From: Salipaludibacillus keqinensis
Lineage (GTDB): Bacteria; Bacillota; Bacilli; Bacillales; Salisediminibacteriaceae
Reading direction: 5' to 3'
Length of the DNA: 64,000 bases
Assembly (NCBI RefSeq): GCF_003226325.1
Contig: NZ_PDOD01000001.1
Location: 186,001 to 250,000 of the forward strand
Part shown: piece after piece, positions 1-8,235 of the stretch
Layout of the letters: each line of letters starts with the position of its first letter
How positions within the stretch are numbered: the first letter of the stretch is position 1
Made by a program: the position numbers and the translations under genes
Notes under the pieces: model-generated
The model's database searches: none
Told to the model about the DNA's origin: nothing
What the model saw: the letters and a program-made list of their open reading frames with translations, nothing else

Positions 1-11
1 AGTGGAACGTT

Positions 12-827
12 TTGGAATGGCGAAATATTTACAGGGGAGTTTTAATGGGAGTAAGTAATATCATCCCTGGAGTAAGTGCAGGGACAATCGCTTTAGTATT
101 GGGGATCTATGATCAATTGATTGTTTCAATTAGTGATTTTTTTAGCGCTAAATGGCGTCAAACTTTAGGCTTTCTTGTTCCTCTTGGGATTGGGATAGTG
201 GGAGCCATTGTGGCATTTGGTGGACTGATCACTTGGCTCTTGACTAATCATGAACAACCTACACAGTTTTTTTTCTTAGGTTTAATCATTGGGGTGATCC
301 CTTTACTGTTTAAACAATCAGACATGAAAGAGAAATTTACTATTGCTCACTATAGTGTTCTGGGTGTAACTGGTATATTGATTGGTTTTCTTGGATTTAT
401 GAATCCTGATGCAGCCGCTGTCGTTCACGAACTTACGTTATTGAACGGGGTCTGGTTTTTTGTTGCTGGATGGATTGCCAGCATGTCATTATTATTGCCA
501 GGCATAAGTGGAGCGCTTGTTTTGATTCTGTTCGGTGTTTATTACACAGCGATGAGTGCTATCTCCACATTGGATTTTGCAGTCATCTCCGTTATTGGGG
601 CAGGAGTCGTTGTAGGGTTCGTTGTCAGTAGTAAATTTATCAAGTATTTGTTGAATCACTTTCCCTACATGACATACGCTGCTATTATCGGACTTTTACT
701 TGGATCGCTCATTATTGTTTATCCTGGATTTTCTGCAGGGCCGGCAGCGATCTTTCCAAGTATTATCACATTTATTGCTGGTACTGCTACGGCGATCTTG
801 TTAGGTGCAAGAAACACTAACGTATAA
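12..827 (+). CDS. DUF368 polytopic membrane protein (undecaprenyl-phosphate translocase family)
   Basis: The protein is hydrophobic throughout, with about eight membrane segments, and carries the family signature near the N terminus (SNIIPGVSAGTIA, residues 15-27), repeated in variant form as LLPGISGALVLILFG in the middle. DUF368 proteins (PopT type) have been linked to recycling undecaprenyl phosphate across the membrane; assigning that role here rests on family membership only. The start is uncertain. TTG at 12 gives the usual MEW-N-IYRG beginning, but it lacks a clear ribosome site and the frame stays open to the left edge, so a few residues may be missing. It is followed 33 bases later by comN. 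Confidence 0.8.
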   Translation: MEWRNIYRGVLMGVSNIIPGVSAGTIALVLGIYDQLIVSISDFFSAKWRQTLGFLVPLGIGIVGAIVAFGGLITWLLTNHEQPTQFFFLGLIIGVIPLLFKQSDMKEKFTIAHYSVLGVTGILIGFLGFMNPDAAAVVHELTLLNGVWFFVAGWIASMSLLLPGISGALVLILFGVYYTAMSAISTLDFAVISVIGAGVVVGFVVSSKFIKYLLNHFPYMTYAAIIGLLLGSLIIVYPGFSAGPAAIFPSIITFIAGTATAILLGARNTNV

Positions 828-860
828 TAAAAAGGAACGAATAAATGGGAGGGGAAGCGG

Positions 861-1178
861 GTGACCAAGGAACAATGGAGCTATTGGAGATTGAAGTTGG
901 AGCCAGTGATTCAAAGCAAGGTTGAGGAATTTCACATATTAGGATATGACACAGCGACTGCAAAAGATATTTGGGAATGTTTCATTGTTAAGTTGGAAAA
1001 GAACAAAGAGCGGCCTGAAAAGATTCGTTCTCATTGGATGGTTGCTGAACTCTTCCGTCTGAAAGCGAATGATTATATGACGAGTCTTACAATAGAAGCT
1101 TACAAAGGACCGGGTTGGTTTAACAATGAAGACCCGATTGACTTTCGCTTAAACTCGTTTGATGATAAAAACCAGTAA
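861..1178 (+). CDS. comN: ComN-type post-transcriptional regulator
   Basis: A 105-residue soluble protein starting at GTG after the ribosome site GGGAGGGGAAG. It matches the small post-transcriptional regulator family found directly upstream of secDF in Bacillus, where ComN affects comE mRNA and late competence. Recognisable segments are the helical N-terminal half and the motif GPGWF followed by an acidic tail (about residues 85-96). The length is close to the B. subtilis protein. The gene lies between the DUF368 gene and the secD promoter, in the conserved position. Function is inferred from family and synteny. Confidence 0.75.
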   Translation: MTKEQWSYWRLKLEPVIQSKVEEFHILGYDTATAKDIWECFIVKLEKNKERPEKIRSHWMVAELFRLKANDYMTSLTIEAYKGPGWFNNEDPIDFRLNSFDDKNQ

Positions 1179-1194
1179 GTTGTCATTCCTCGTA

Positions 1195-1224
1195 TTGACA
1201 CGGGTTTTTTAATCTCGCTATAAT
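1195..1224 (+). promoter_or_regulatory. SigA promoter of secD-secF
   Basis: TTGACA (1195-1200), an 18-base spacer and TATAAT (1219-1224) form two perfect hexamers. Transcription would start near 1231 and give a leader of about 100 bases before secD. Confidence 0.8.
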
Positions 1225-1266
1225 AGTACTATTGGTTTGTAAAGTTATTTGTTTTACATATAAAAT

Positions 1267-1294
1267 ACGACCCTGCGTTGATGTTTAGGGTCGT
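1267..1294 (+). promoter_or_regulatory. Stem-loop in the secD leader
   Basis: ACGACCCT (1267-1274) and AGGGTCGT (1287-1294) form a perfect 8-bp stem with a 12-base loop. No T-run follows, so it is not a typical terminator. It sits 22 bases upstream of the secD ribosome site (1311-1320). Confidence 0.5.
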
Positions 1295-1331
1295 CTCGTC
1301 ATGTGGATTTACGAAGGAGGATCATTCGTTC

Positions 1332-2657
1332 ATGAAGAAGAGAAAAGGGGTCAAAAAGAGTCTTATTGTTGTTTTCTTTGCCATTGTTATTGCTGTAGGG
1401 GCATTGATTACAATGAATGTCTCAGACCACGCAAATGATATTAGTTTGGGATTGGATTTGCAAGGTGGCTTTGAAGTACTGTACGAAGTTGAACCTGTTG
1501 ATGGTGACAGTGAAGTGAATCGGGAGTTGCTCACCGATACAGTTAGTGCTTTAAATGCTCGGATAGATGTTCTCGGAGTGTCAGAGCCGAATATTACAAT
1601 TGAAGGTGAGGACAGGATCCGGGTGCAGTTAGCAGGAGTTACAGATCAACAGTCAGCAAGAGAACTGCTCTCTACAGAAGCAAGACTGTCCTTCCGTGAT
1701 ACAAATGATGTTGTGATGATGGATGGGTCCGATCTTGTTCAAGGTGGAGCGAGACAAAATTTCGATCCTGATACAAATGAACCAATTGTCCAAGTTACCG
1801 TAGATGATCCCACATTATTTGAAGAAATCTCGAGAGAAATTAGCGAACGTCAACCTACGGGTGAGAACATCTTAGCCATTTGGCTCGATTTTGATGAAGG
1901 AGATTCGTATGAAGAGGAGATTTTAAAGCCTGAAGCCGAATCAAAAATCATTTCCGATCCAAGAGTTTGGGAGACGATCCCATCTCGTGACGTAGTTATA
2001 TCAGGTAATTTCACAGTTCAATCGGCGCAAGAGTTAGCTGGTATTTTAAACGCTGGTGCGTTGCCAGTGGAACTAGATGAAATTTATTCTAACTCTGTTG
2101 GAGCCTCTTTAGGTGAACGTTCAATGGAGATGGCGATTAACGCTGGAATAGTCGGGGTTGCTCTTATTTTTGGATACATGCTTGTCTATTACCGTTTCAT
2201 GGGTGTTATCGCTGTATTGACCCTGACTGCTTATATATACATGGTTCTTGTCGTATTTAATTGGATGAATGCGGTATTAACATTACCTGGAATCGCAGCC
2301 TTAATTCTTGGTGTGGGTATGGCTGTAGACGCCAATATTATAACCTTTGAACGGATTAAAGATGAATTGCGCTCTGGAAAGACAACAATGAGTTCTTTCC
2401 GGGCAGGGAGTCGCCGTTCACTTTCAACGATATTAGATGCCAATATCACGACGATTCTCGCAGCTTCTGTAATGTATGTATATGGAACAAGTGCCGTACA
2501 AGGCTTTGCTGTCATGCTGATCGTTAGCATTTTAACAAGCTTTATCACAGCAGTGTTCGGGGCAAGGTTGTTACTCGGTTTATGGGTGAACAGTCGGGTC
2601 TTAAATAAAAAGCCTCGAATGTTCGGTGTGAAGGAGCGTGAAATAAGTGAACTTTGA
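1332..2657 (+). CDS. secD: Protein translocase subunit SecD
   Basis: SecD assists Sec-dependent export from outside the membrane, using the proton gradient. The 441-residue protein has an N-terminal membrane helix (residues 11-29), the LGLDLQGG motif (39-46), a large extracytoplasmic domain and five C-terminal membrane helices with the conserved GVGMAVDANIITFERIKDE segment. The open frame extends back to 1278, but ATG 1332 is chosen because GAAGGAGG ends 11 bases before it and the next residues (MKKRKGVKK) make a normal positive-inside start. The end overlaps secF by 11 bases. In B. subtilis the two subunits are one fused protein; here they are separate. Confidence 0.93.
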   Translation: MKKRKGVKKSLIVVFFAIVIAVGALITMNVSDHANDISLGLDLQGGFEVLYEVEPVDGDSEVNRELLTDTVSALNARIDVLGVSEPNITIEGEDRIRVQLAGVTDQQSARELLSTEARLSFRDTNDVVMMDGSDLVQGGARQNFDPDTNEPIVQVTVDDPTLFEEISREISERQPTGENILAIWLDFDEGDSYEEEILKPEAESKIISDPRVWETIPSRDVVISGNFTVQSAQELAGILNAGALPVELDEIYSNSVGASLGERSMEMAINAGIVGVALIFGYMLVYYRFMGVIAVLTLTAYIYMVLVVFNWMNAVLTLPGIAALILGVGMAVDANIITFERIKDELRSGKTTMSSFRAGSRRSLSTILDANITTILAASVMYVYGTSAVQGFAVMLIVSILTSFITAVFGARLLLGLWVNSRVLNKKPRMFGVKEREISEL

Positions 2658-3579
2658 ACACGAAGAAACTAAGTTGGATTTTGTTAAACACCGGAATAAA
2701 TTTTTCGCAATCTCTGGAATATTCCTTATTGTAGGGGTAATTCTTTTAGCTACATTAGGTTTAAACTTAGGAATTGACTTCCGTAGCGGGACGACCATTG
2801 ATGTGTTAGCAGATGAGACTGTAACAGCTGATGAGGTCATTGGAGAGTTTGAGGAAATAGGTTATAGTCCTGACGATCTCACCTTAGCAGGGGACAATAA
2901 TGAAATAGGGCGAGCGTCTTTTATAGGGGGTCTAACTCAAGAAGAAACGTTAGAGGTTCAAAGTCACTTTGAAGAAGCATATGGAAATACTCCAGCGGTC
3001 AGTACGGTGACGCCAATTGTTGGTGAAGAACTAGCGAAAAATGCGATTATATCAGTTCTAATCGCTGCTGTAGGAATTATCTTATATGTGACAGTTCGTT
3101 TTGAATTTCTATATGGAATATCCGCAATCGTTGCATTATTCCATGATGCGTTATTTATTTTAGTCGTATTTAGTATCGTTCAAATGGAAGTAAACATTCC
3201 TTTCATAGCTGCTGTTCTCACTATCGTGGGTTATTCGATCAATGATACGATCGTCACCTTTGACCGGATACGTGAGAATATGAAATTTGAGAAGAAAGTG
3301 AAAGATTTTGAAGATGTGGCTCGTGTAGTAAATAAAAGTTTAGTACAAACGCTAGCTAGGTCAATAAATACTGTTCTTACCGTGGTCTTTGCAGCGGGGG
3401 CATTGTTTATTCTTGGTGGTGAAGGATTACGTACATTTTCGTTCGCCCTCGTCATAGGACTAGTTGCAGGGACATATTCTTCTTTATTTATTGCCGCTCA
3501 AGTATGGCTAGTACTAAAATCCCGTCAGTTGAAAAAGGTTCGCTCACGTAAAGTGCAGACGGAACAGCCAGAAGCATAA
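2647..3579 (+). CDS. secF: Protein translocase subunit SecF
   Basis: A 310-residue partner of SecD. It starts at GTG 2647 inside the end of secD, with GGAGCG upstream, which suggests coupled translation. It has a first membrane helix at about residues 20-40, the NLGIDFRSGT motif, an extracytoplasmic domain and five C-terminal helices including TIVGYSINDTIVTFDRIRE, the SecF counterpart of the SecD proton-path segment. The C terminus is basic then acidic. A terminator follows directly. Confidence 0.93.
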   Translation: MNFEHEETKLDFVKHRNKFFAISGIFLIVGVILLATLGLNLGIDFRSGTTIDVLADETVTADEVIGEFEEIGYSPDDLTLAGDNNEIGRASFIGGLTQEETLEVQSHFEEAYGNTPAVSTVTPIVGEELAKNAIISVLIAAVGIILYVTVRFEFLYGISAIVALFHDALFILVVFSIVQMEVNIPFIAAVLTIVGYSINDTIVTFDRIRENMKFEKKVKDFEDVARVVNKSLVQTLARSINTVLTVVFAAGALFILGGEGLRTFSFALVIGLVAGTYSSLFIAAQVWLVLKSRQLKKVRSRKVQTEQPEA

Positions 3580-3580
3580 T

Positions 3581-3613
3581 AAAAAAGTGGTGCCTTGTGC
3601 GCCACTTTTTTAT
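3581..3613 (+). terminator. Terminator of secD-secF
   Basis: AAAAAGTGG pairs with CCACTTTTT, extended inward by three pairs around a short loop. The T-rich 3' arm runs into TATTTT. Confidence 0.85.
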
Positions 3614-3656
3614 TTTATCTATCCTGAAAAATAAAAATATTGAGTTAGCTTCTTTT

Positions 3657-3760
3657 GTATCCCGCAGACCATTTTGTAGTTAGTTTGAGATAAGTTGTAG
3701 ATGTTTTGCCCCTTCTTGTAGTCAGTTCCACCTGCTCTGTAGACCGCAGACAAGAAGTAG
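3657..3760. repeat. 21-bp periodic GTAG repeat array, copy 1
   Basis: GTA(G/T) recurs at 3657, 3676, 3697, 3718, 3739 and 3757, giving steps of 19, 21, 21, 21 and 18 bases. The unit GTAGTTAGTTTGAGATAAGTT at 3697 minus 21 resembles a unit of the second array at about 16489, and both arrays open with a 19-base unit of type GTA-N-CCCGCA. The array lies between the secF terminator and the promoter of the cation efflux gene. It is not a CRISPR, because the units are degenerate and have no spacers. Confidence 0.6.
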
Positions 3761-3766
3761 TATAAT

Positions 3767-3801
3767 TTGGCGAATACGTATAAAAAAGGTATGATAATAC
3801 C
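3767..3801 (+). promoter_or_regulatory. Promoter of the cation efflux gene with a palindrome over the -10
   Basis: TTGGCG (3767-3772), a 17-base spacer and TATGAT (3790-3795). The -10 lies inside the inverted repeat GGTAT-GATA-ATACC (3788-3801), a possible operator. A related half, GGTTATCAT at 3821-3829, could pair with it to form a longer hairpin just before the start codon. Confidence 0.55.
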
Positions 3802-3845
3802 AATCATGTAGTTAAATACTGGTTATCATGAAGGAAGTGTCAAGC

Positions 3846-4763
3846 ATGACTTCACAAGAGCAAGATATAAGATATAAAAAAGTTCGTTTCGGAGCTTGGA
3901 TAGGCATTATTGGTAATATCGTTCTAGCCGTGTTGAAGGGGGTTATTGGTGTGATTGCAGACAGTCGTGCTTTAGTTGCTGATGCAGTTCATTCCGCTTC
4001 TGATGTGGTAGGTTCTGTAGCCGTTTTAATCGGTATAAGAGCTGCCAAGCTACCTCCTGATCGGGATCATCCATACGGACATGGGAAGGCTGAAACAGTG
4101 ACAGCAATTATCGTAGCTGTATTGTTGTTTATTGTAGGTGTTGAAATCGCTATTGGTGCCGTTCGTTCGTTTTTTGAGCCTATTGCTGTCCCAGGTATGA
4201 TTGCGATCTACGCAGTGATTTTTTCAATCATTATTAAAGAAATGATGTTTCGATATAAAATCTTTTTGGGTAAAAAGTATAGGAGTGATGCTTTAGTCAC
4301 GGATGCATGGCACCATCGCTCCGATGTCTTTTCATCTCTCGCAGCCTTAGTAGGGATTGGTGCTTCAATTTTTGGTGGGGCGATGAACATTGACTGGCTT
4401 GTCTATATGGATCCAGCAGCAGGAATCTTCGTTTCGCTCTTAATTATGAAAATGAGCTGGAAACTAGGTGGAGAAGCGATACATAATACTTTAGACCATG
4501 TCCTCCACGAAGAAGATACTGAAGACATGCTTCGCAAAGTGAAAGCAGTCGAAGGAGTGTTGAAGGTGGATGAATTTCTTGCAAGGGAGCATGGACATTA
4601 TGTCATTGTTGATCTTAAAATCTCCGTCAATCCTGATATCTCTGTAGAAGAAGGTCACTCAATTGGAAAAAGTGTTAAAAGAATTCTTATGGAAGACGGG
4701 TATGTTCAAGATGTCCGTGTCCATATTAATCCATATTCTAGAGAGGAGATTGAAGGAACATGA
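3846..4763 (+). CDS. Cation diffusion facilitator (CDF) family metal exporter
   Basis: A 305-residue member of the CDF family, which exports divalent metals in exchange for protons. The N-terminal part has six membrane helices. Two HxxxD metal sites are visible, HSASD in the second helix and HHRSD in the fifth; together with the conserved DHPYGHGKAET loop this is the usual pattern of zinc-type exporters, although the substrate cannot be fixed from sequence. The C-terminal cytoplasmic domain starts near residue 205. ATG 3846 is preferred over 3828 because AAGGAAGTG precedes it. The stop overlaps the next start by 4 bases, so the two are co-translated. Confidence 0.85.
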   Translation: MTSQEQDIRYKKVRFGAWIGIIGNIVLAVLKGVIGVIADSRALVADAVHSASDVVGSVAVLIGIRAAKLPPDRDHPYGHGKAETVTAIIVAVLLFIVGVEIAIGAVRSFFEPIAVPGMIAIYAVIFSIIIKEMMFRYKIFLGKKYRSDALVTDAWHHRSDVFSSLAALVGIGASIFGGAMNIDWLVYMDPAAGIFVSLLIMKMSWKLGGEAIHNTLDHVLHEEDTEDMLRKVKAVEGVLKVDEFLAREHGHYVIVDLKISVNPDISVEEGHSIGKSVKRILMEDGYVQDVRVHINPYSREEIEGT

Positions 4764-5089
4764 AAGGACAATGGGGGTTAATAACAGGACTTATTATCGT
4801 TTTAGTCATTTCCATTTTTGCCGTCATTAATGTTGATCCTGTAGAGGTTAATTATTTATTCGGTCAAAGTGACTGGCCACTTGTTTTAGTCATTATTGGT
4901 TCTGTGTTGATGGGGGGACTGATTGTTGGAAGTGTAGGGATGTACAAAATTTATCGTTTACAACAACAAGTGAAACAATTACGCAATCAGATTCCAGAAG
5001 TTTCAGATTCAGATGAGGAACTAGTACATGACGATGACTATCCTGATCAACAAATTCGAACAACTAGAAAAGCAAGAAAAAAGGGATAG
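4760..5089 (+). CDS. LapA/DUF1049 family small membrane protein
   Basis: A 109-residue protein with two membrane helices (about residues 5-25 and 38-62) separated by a short loop containing NVDPVEVNYLFGQ, then a short coiled coil and an acidic, charged tail. This is the layout of the LapA (lipopolysaccharide assembly protein A) domain family, which in Gram-positive bacteria has no assigned role. It overlaps the cation exporter by ATGA and ends just before the terminator and promoter region of recJ. Confidence 0.75.
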   Translation: MKGQWGLITGLIIVLVISIFAVINVDPVEVNYLFGQSDWPLVLVIIGSVLMGGLIVGSVGMYKIYRLQQQVKQLRNQIPEVSDSDEELVHDDDYPDQQIRTTRKARKKG

Positions 5090-5108
5090 CAGTAACCTAA
5101 TAGATTCA

Positions 5109-5137
5109 TTGATACCACCCTTGACCTTATGTATAAT
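5109..5137 (+). promoter_or_regulatory. SigA promoter of recJ
   Basis: TTGATA (5109-5114), 17 bases and TATAAT (5132-5137). The start of transcription would be near 5144, only about 16 bases before the recJ ATG. A transcript from here contains only the 3' arm of the hairpin, leaving the ribosome site free. Confidence 0.7.
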
Positions 5138-5159
5138 AAACAGGTCAGGGGTGGTTTTT
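5115..5159 (+). terminator. Terminator of the CDF-lapA operon, overlapping the recJ promoter and ribosome site
   Basis: A 13-bp stem, 5115-5127 with 5142-5154, containing one wobble pair, followed by TTTTT. The loop carries the -10 of recJ and the 3' arm carries the recJ ribosome site GGGGTGG. Confidence 0.8.
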
Positions 5160-7511
5160 ATGCTTTACTCGAAATCGGAATGGAAAGTGACTGAAATTGA
5201 AGAATCGATGGTTCAACAACTTTCAGAAGAAATAGGTTTATCGAAAATTGCCACGCGTTTTTTAGTGCAAAGAGGAATGAAGACAAAAGAAGAAGTAGAT
5301 GCTTTTTTACATATGGACGAGAGTTCACTCCATGATCCATTTCAGTTGAAAGATATGGAAAAAGCGGTGAACCGCATACATGAAGCAATTCGCACGAGTG
5401 AACGAATTCTAATATTTGGTGATTATGACGCAGATGGTGTCACAAGTACCTCACTTATGTATATGACACTAAAACAATTAGGCGCTAATGTCGGTTTTTA
5501 TGTTCCTAATCGATTCACCGAAGGCTATGGGCCAAATGAAAAAGCCTTTCGACATGCTGCAGAAGAAGATGTTTCTTTAATTATCACAGTGGATACGGGA
5601 ATTTCCGCAGTTCACGAAGCTGAAGTAGCTAAAGAATTGAATATCGATTTAATTATTACCGATCATCATGAACCGCCGCCAACGATCCCTGAAGGTTATG
5701 CAGTAATTAATCCGAAGCAGGCAATGTGTGAGTATCCTAACAAACATTTAGCTGGTGTGGGAGTGGCTTTCAAAGTTTCACAAGCGTTATTAGAAAGAAT
5801 TCCTGAAGAATACTATGATTTAGTTGCAATTGGAACCATTGCAGACTTAGTGTCATTACAAGGAGAGAACCGTTTTCTAGCTATTAAAGGAGTGCAATCC
5901 CTGTCTAGAATTCAAAGACCTGGGTTGAAAGCTCTTATTGAAAGATCAGGTTCTAATGTACAAGAATTGACTGAGGAGCAAATTGGCTTTTTAATCGGAC
6001 CGAGATTAAATGCGGCAGGCAGGCTTGATTCAGCAGATCCAGCTATTGAGTTACTCATCACTGAAGATCAAATGGAAGCTGATGAATTAGCGCAAATGAT
6101 TGATGATTTAAATAAAGAACGTCAAACAATCGTCAAAGAGATTGCCAAAGAAGCGGAAGACCAAGTTGAAAAAGCGGGTATTCCTCCTGTCATTATTGTC
6201 GGTAATTACGGCTGGAATGCTGGTGTCATTGGTATTGTTGCTAGTCGCCTAGTTGAGAAATATTATCGACCTACAATTGTATTGAGTTTTGATGAAGATA
6301 CTGGACTTGCAAAAGGCTCCGCTCGAAGCATTCAAGGATTTGATATGTTTCAATCATTATCTCAATGCAGAGATTGGTTGCCACATTTTGGTGGGCATCC
6401 TATGGCTGCAGGGCTCACAATGAAGATGGAGCATATAGATCAGTTACGTGAAAAACTAACAGCAATTGCTTTAGACACGTTAAAAGAATCAGATTGGAAA
6501 AAATCCCTTTCCGTAGATTTACCAGTGTCTTTAAATGAAGTGACGTTACAGGCCATCTACGATCTTCAGCAAATGGCGCCATTTGGTATGGGGAATCCAG
6601 CTCCAAAGGTATTATTGGAAGATGTAAATCTTCGTATGATCAAAAAAATCGGAGCAAACGAAGACCATTTGAAGATGACTTTTACTGATAAGGAGAATAG
6701 CACAGAGTTAGACGGGATTGCTTTTCGAATGGGAGAATCGCATCAACATATCTCCCCCCTTTCAAAAATATCTACAGTTGGTAAACTTTCTGTTAACGAG
6801 TGGAATGGGCAAAGCAAACCTCAATTTGTGATTGAAGACTTGAAAGTAAACGAATGGCAGTTATTTGACCTTAGGGGAGACAAGAGATGGCTTCAAAATA
6901 AGCAGCTGATGGGTGTAGAAGAGTGCTCGGTTGTTTTGTTTCATCAAGAATCGAGGAAATGGCTAAATAGTTTGCCGACTCAGTGGAAAACGATAGAGAT
7001 GTTTGATACTTCTTCAAATAGAAGGCAGTTGAGCGAAGCAAAGAACCTGTTGCTATTGGATCTACCTGCCACGATGGGTCAAATGAAAGAGCTTCTTCAC
7101 ACGTGTCAAGATGTTCATAGAATCTATGCATTGTTTTTAATTGAAGAAGATCACTTTTTCAAAGCGATTCCTTCAAGAGATCAGTTCAAATGGTTTTATG
7201 CGTTTTTATTAAAACGTCAGCAATTTGATGCTCAAAAAAATTCGAAAGAGTTGGCCAAGCACAAAGGCTGGCAAGAAACATCTATTCAATTTATGTGTAA
7301 GGTGTTTTTTGAGCTTGAATTTGTTAAAATAAATAACGGTGTGGTACAAATACAGAACCAACCAGTTAAAAAAGATCTTGCTGAATCTTTTACGTACCAA
7401 AAACATATTGAACAGAGTGACATTGAGAATGAACTATTCTATTCTTCTTACCGAGCATTGAAACACTGGATGGATAAAGGCATGAAGGACAAACAATTAA
7501 CTTCTGTTTAG
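5160..7511 (+). CDS. recJ: Single-stranded-DNA-specific exonuclease RecJ
   Basis: RecJ degrades single-stranded DNA 5' to 3' in recombination and mismatch repair. The 783-residue protein shows the DHH phosphoesterase motifs DYDADG (residues 88-93), VDTG (144-147) and DHH (168-170), and the DHHA1 motif GGHPMAAG near residue 415. A long C-terminal extension follows, as in Bacillus RecJ. The frame is open back to 5028, but ATG 5160 is chosen because GGGGTGG lies 5 bases upstream and the upstream codons cross a terminator. The gene is followed by apt and relA, the conserved order. Confidence 0.93.
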   Translation: MLYSKSEWKVTEIEESMVQQLSEEIGLSKIATRFLVQRGMKTKEEVDAFLHMDESSLHDPFQLKDMEKAVNRIHEAIRTSERILIFGDYDADGVTSTSLMYMTLKQLGANVGFYVPNRFTEGYGPNEKAFRHAAEEDVSLIITVDTGISAVHEAEVAKELNIDLIITDHHEPPPTIPEGYAVINPKQAMCEYPNKHLAGVGVAFKVSQALLERIPEEYYDLVAIGTIADLVSLQGENRFLAIKGVQSLSRIQRPGLKALIERSGSNVQELTEEQIGFLIGPRLNAAGRLDSADPAIELLITEDQMEADELAQMIDDLNKERQTIVKEIAKEAEDQVEKAGIPPVIIVGNYGWNAGVIGIVASRLVEKYYRPTIVLSFDEDTGLAKGSARSIQGFDMFQSLSQCRDWLPHFGGHPMAAGLTMKMEHIDQLREKLTAIALDTLKESDWKKSLSVDLPVSLNEVTLQAIYDLQQMAPFGMGNPAPKVLLEDVNLRMIKKIGANEDHLKMTFTDKENSTELDGIAFRMGESHQHISPLSKISTVGKLSVNEWNGQSKPQFVIEDLKVNEWQLFDLRGDKRWLQNKQLMGVEECSVVLFHQESRKWLNSLPTQWKTIEMFDTSSNRRQLSEAKNLLLLDLPATMGQMKELLHTCQDVHRIYALFLIEEDHFFKAIPSRDQFKWFYAFLLKRQQFDAQKNSKELAKHKGWQETSIQFMCKVFFELEFVKINNGVVQIQNQPVKKDLAESFTYQKHIEQSDIENELFYSSYRALKHWMDKGMKDKQLTSV

Positions 7512-7610
7512 CTAATTGTAGAGTTAAGCTTTAAAGGGTTTTGGACTTAAGAGAGACTGGATGATTAGAAAGGCTTTAAAGGGCCAAAGGAAAACTAGGA
7601 GGAAGAATCA

Positions 7611-8123
7611 ATGGATTTCAAGCAGTACATTACGGTTGTAGAGAATTTTCCGAAAGAAGGTATTCGGTTCAAGGATATTACTACATTAATGGAGAACGGC
7701 GAAGCTTACAAAAAAGCAATTGATGAAATGGCCGAATTTGCAAAGGATAAAGATGTAGATGTGGTTGTAGGACCTGAAGCAAGAGGTTTTGTCGTAGGAT
7801 GCCCTATTTCTTATTGTCTTGGGCTTGGGTTTGTTCCTGTAAGAAAATCAGGTAAATTACCAAGAGAAGTTCTTGGGGTGGACTACGGATTAGAATACGG
7901 GAAAGATTCATTGAATATCCATAAGGACTCAATCAAACCTGGCCAAAGAGTACTGATAACAGATGATCTTTTAGCTACTGGAGGAACAATTGAAGCAACC
8001 ATTCAAATGGTAGAAGAGCTTGGTGGGGTTGTAGCTGGAATTGCTTTTATGATCGAATTGAGCTACTTAGATGGTCGCAGTAAACTTGGTAAATATGATG
8101 TTTTTACATTAATGACTTATTAA
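7611..8123 (+). CDS. apt: Adenine phosphoribosyltransferase
   Basis: Converts adenine and PRPP to AMP in purine salvage. The 170-residue length is the family norm. It carries the type I PRTase PRPP-binding motif [13 protein letters not shown] (near residues 120-132) and the flexible-loop region [10 protein letters not shown]. The ribosome site CTAGGAGGAAG is 8 bases from ATG. It lies 99 bases after recJ and before a terminator. Confidence 0.95.
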   Translation: MDFKQYITVVENFPKEGIRFKDITTLMENGEAYKKAIDEMAEFAKDKDVDVVVGPEARGFVVGCPISYCLGLGFVPVRKSGKLPREVLGVDYGLEYGKDSLNIHKDSIKPGQRVLITDDLLATGGTIEATIQMVEELGGVVAGIAFMIELSYLDGRSKLGKYDVFTLMTY

Positions 8124-8130
8124 AGGCAAC

Positions 8131-8173
8131 AAGACTCGGGGTGTCAATTGGCACTCCTTGTCTTCCCTTTTTT
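8131..8173 (+). terminator. Terminator after apt
   Basis: AAGAC...GTCTT encloses GGGGTG...CACTCC (one wobble pair) and is followed by CCCTTTTTT. Confidence 0.7.
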
Positions 8174-8235
8174 AGAACATGATGAAGGGGCTAGGTGAAA
8201 TACCTCATTATTACATGCTATTTGTCTAATAATTA

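Noticed and set aside
2640-2660. SecD/SecF split as a sequencing error
   Set aside because: Both proteins are complete, SecF has its own GTG start with an upstream GGAG, and separate genes are known in other bacteria. Kept as a point to verify.
3657-3760. Possible CRISPR array
   Set aside because: The units are adjacent, degenerate and 18-21 bases long with no spacers, and no cas gene is present in the window.
3619-3807. Minus-strand open frame over the first repeat array, with a seven-residue periodicity
   Set aside because: The heptad pattern comes from the 21-bp DNA repeat. There is no ribosome site, and the second array gives a similar pattern in an unrelated frame context.
5028-5159. 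Longer N terminus for RecJ
   Set aside because: The extra codons cross the end of the lapA-like gene, a terminator and the recJ promoter; the ATG at 5160 has a ribosome site.
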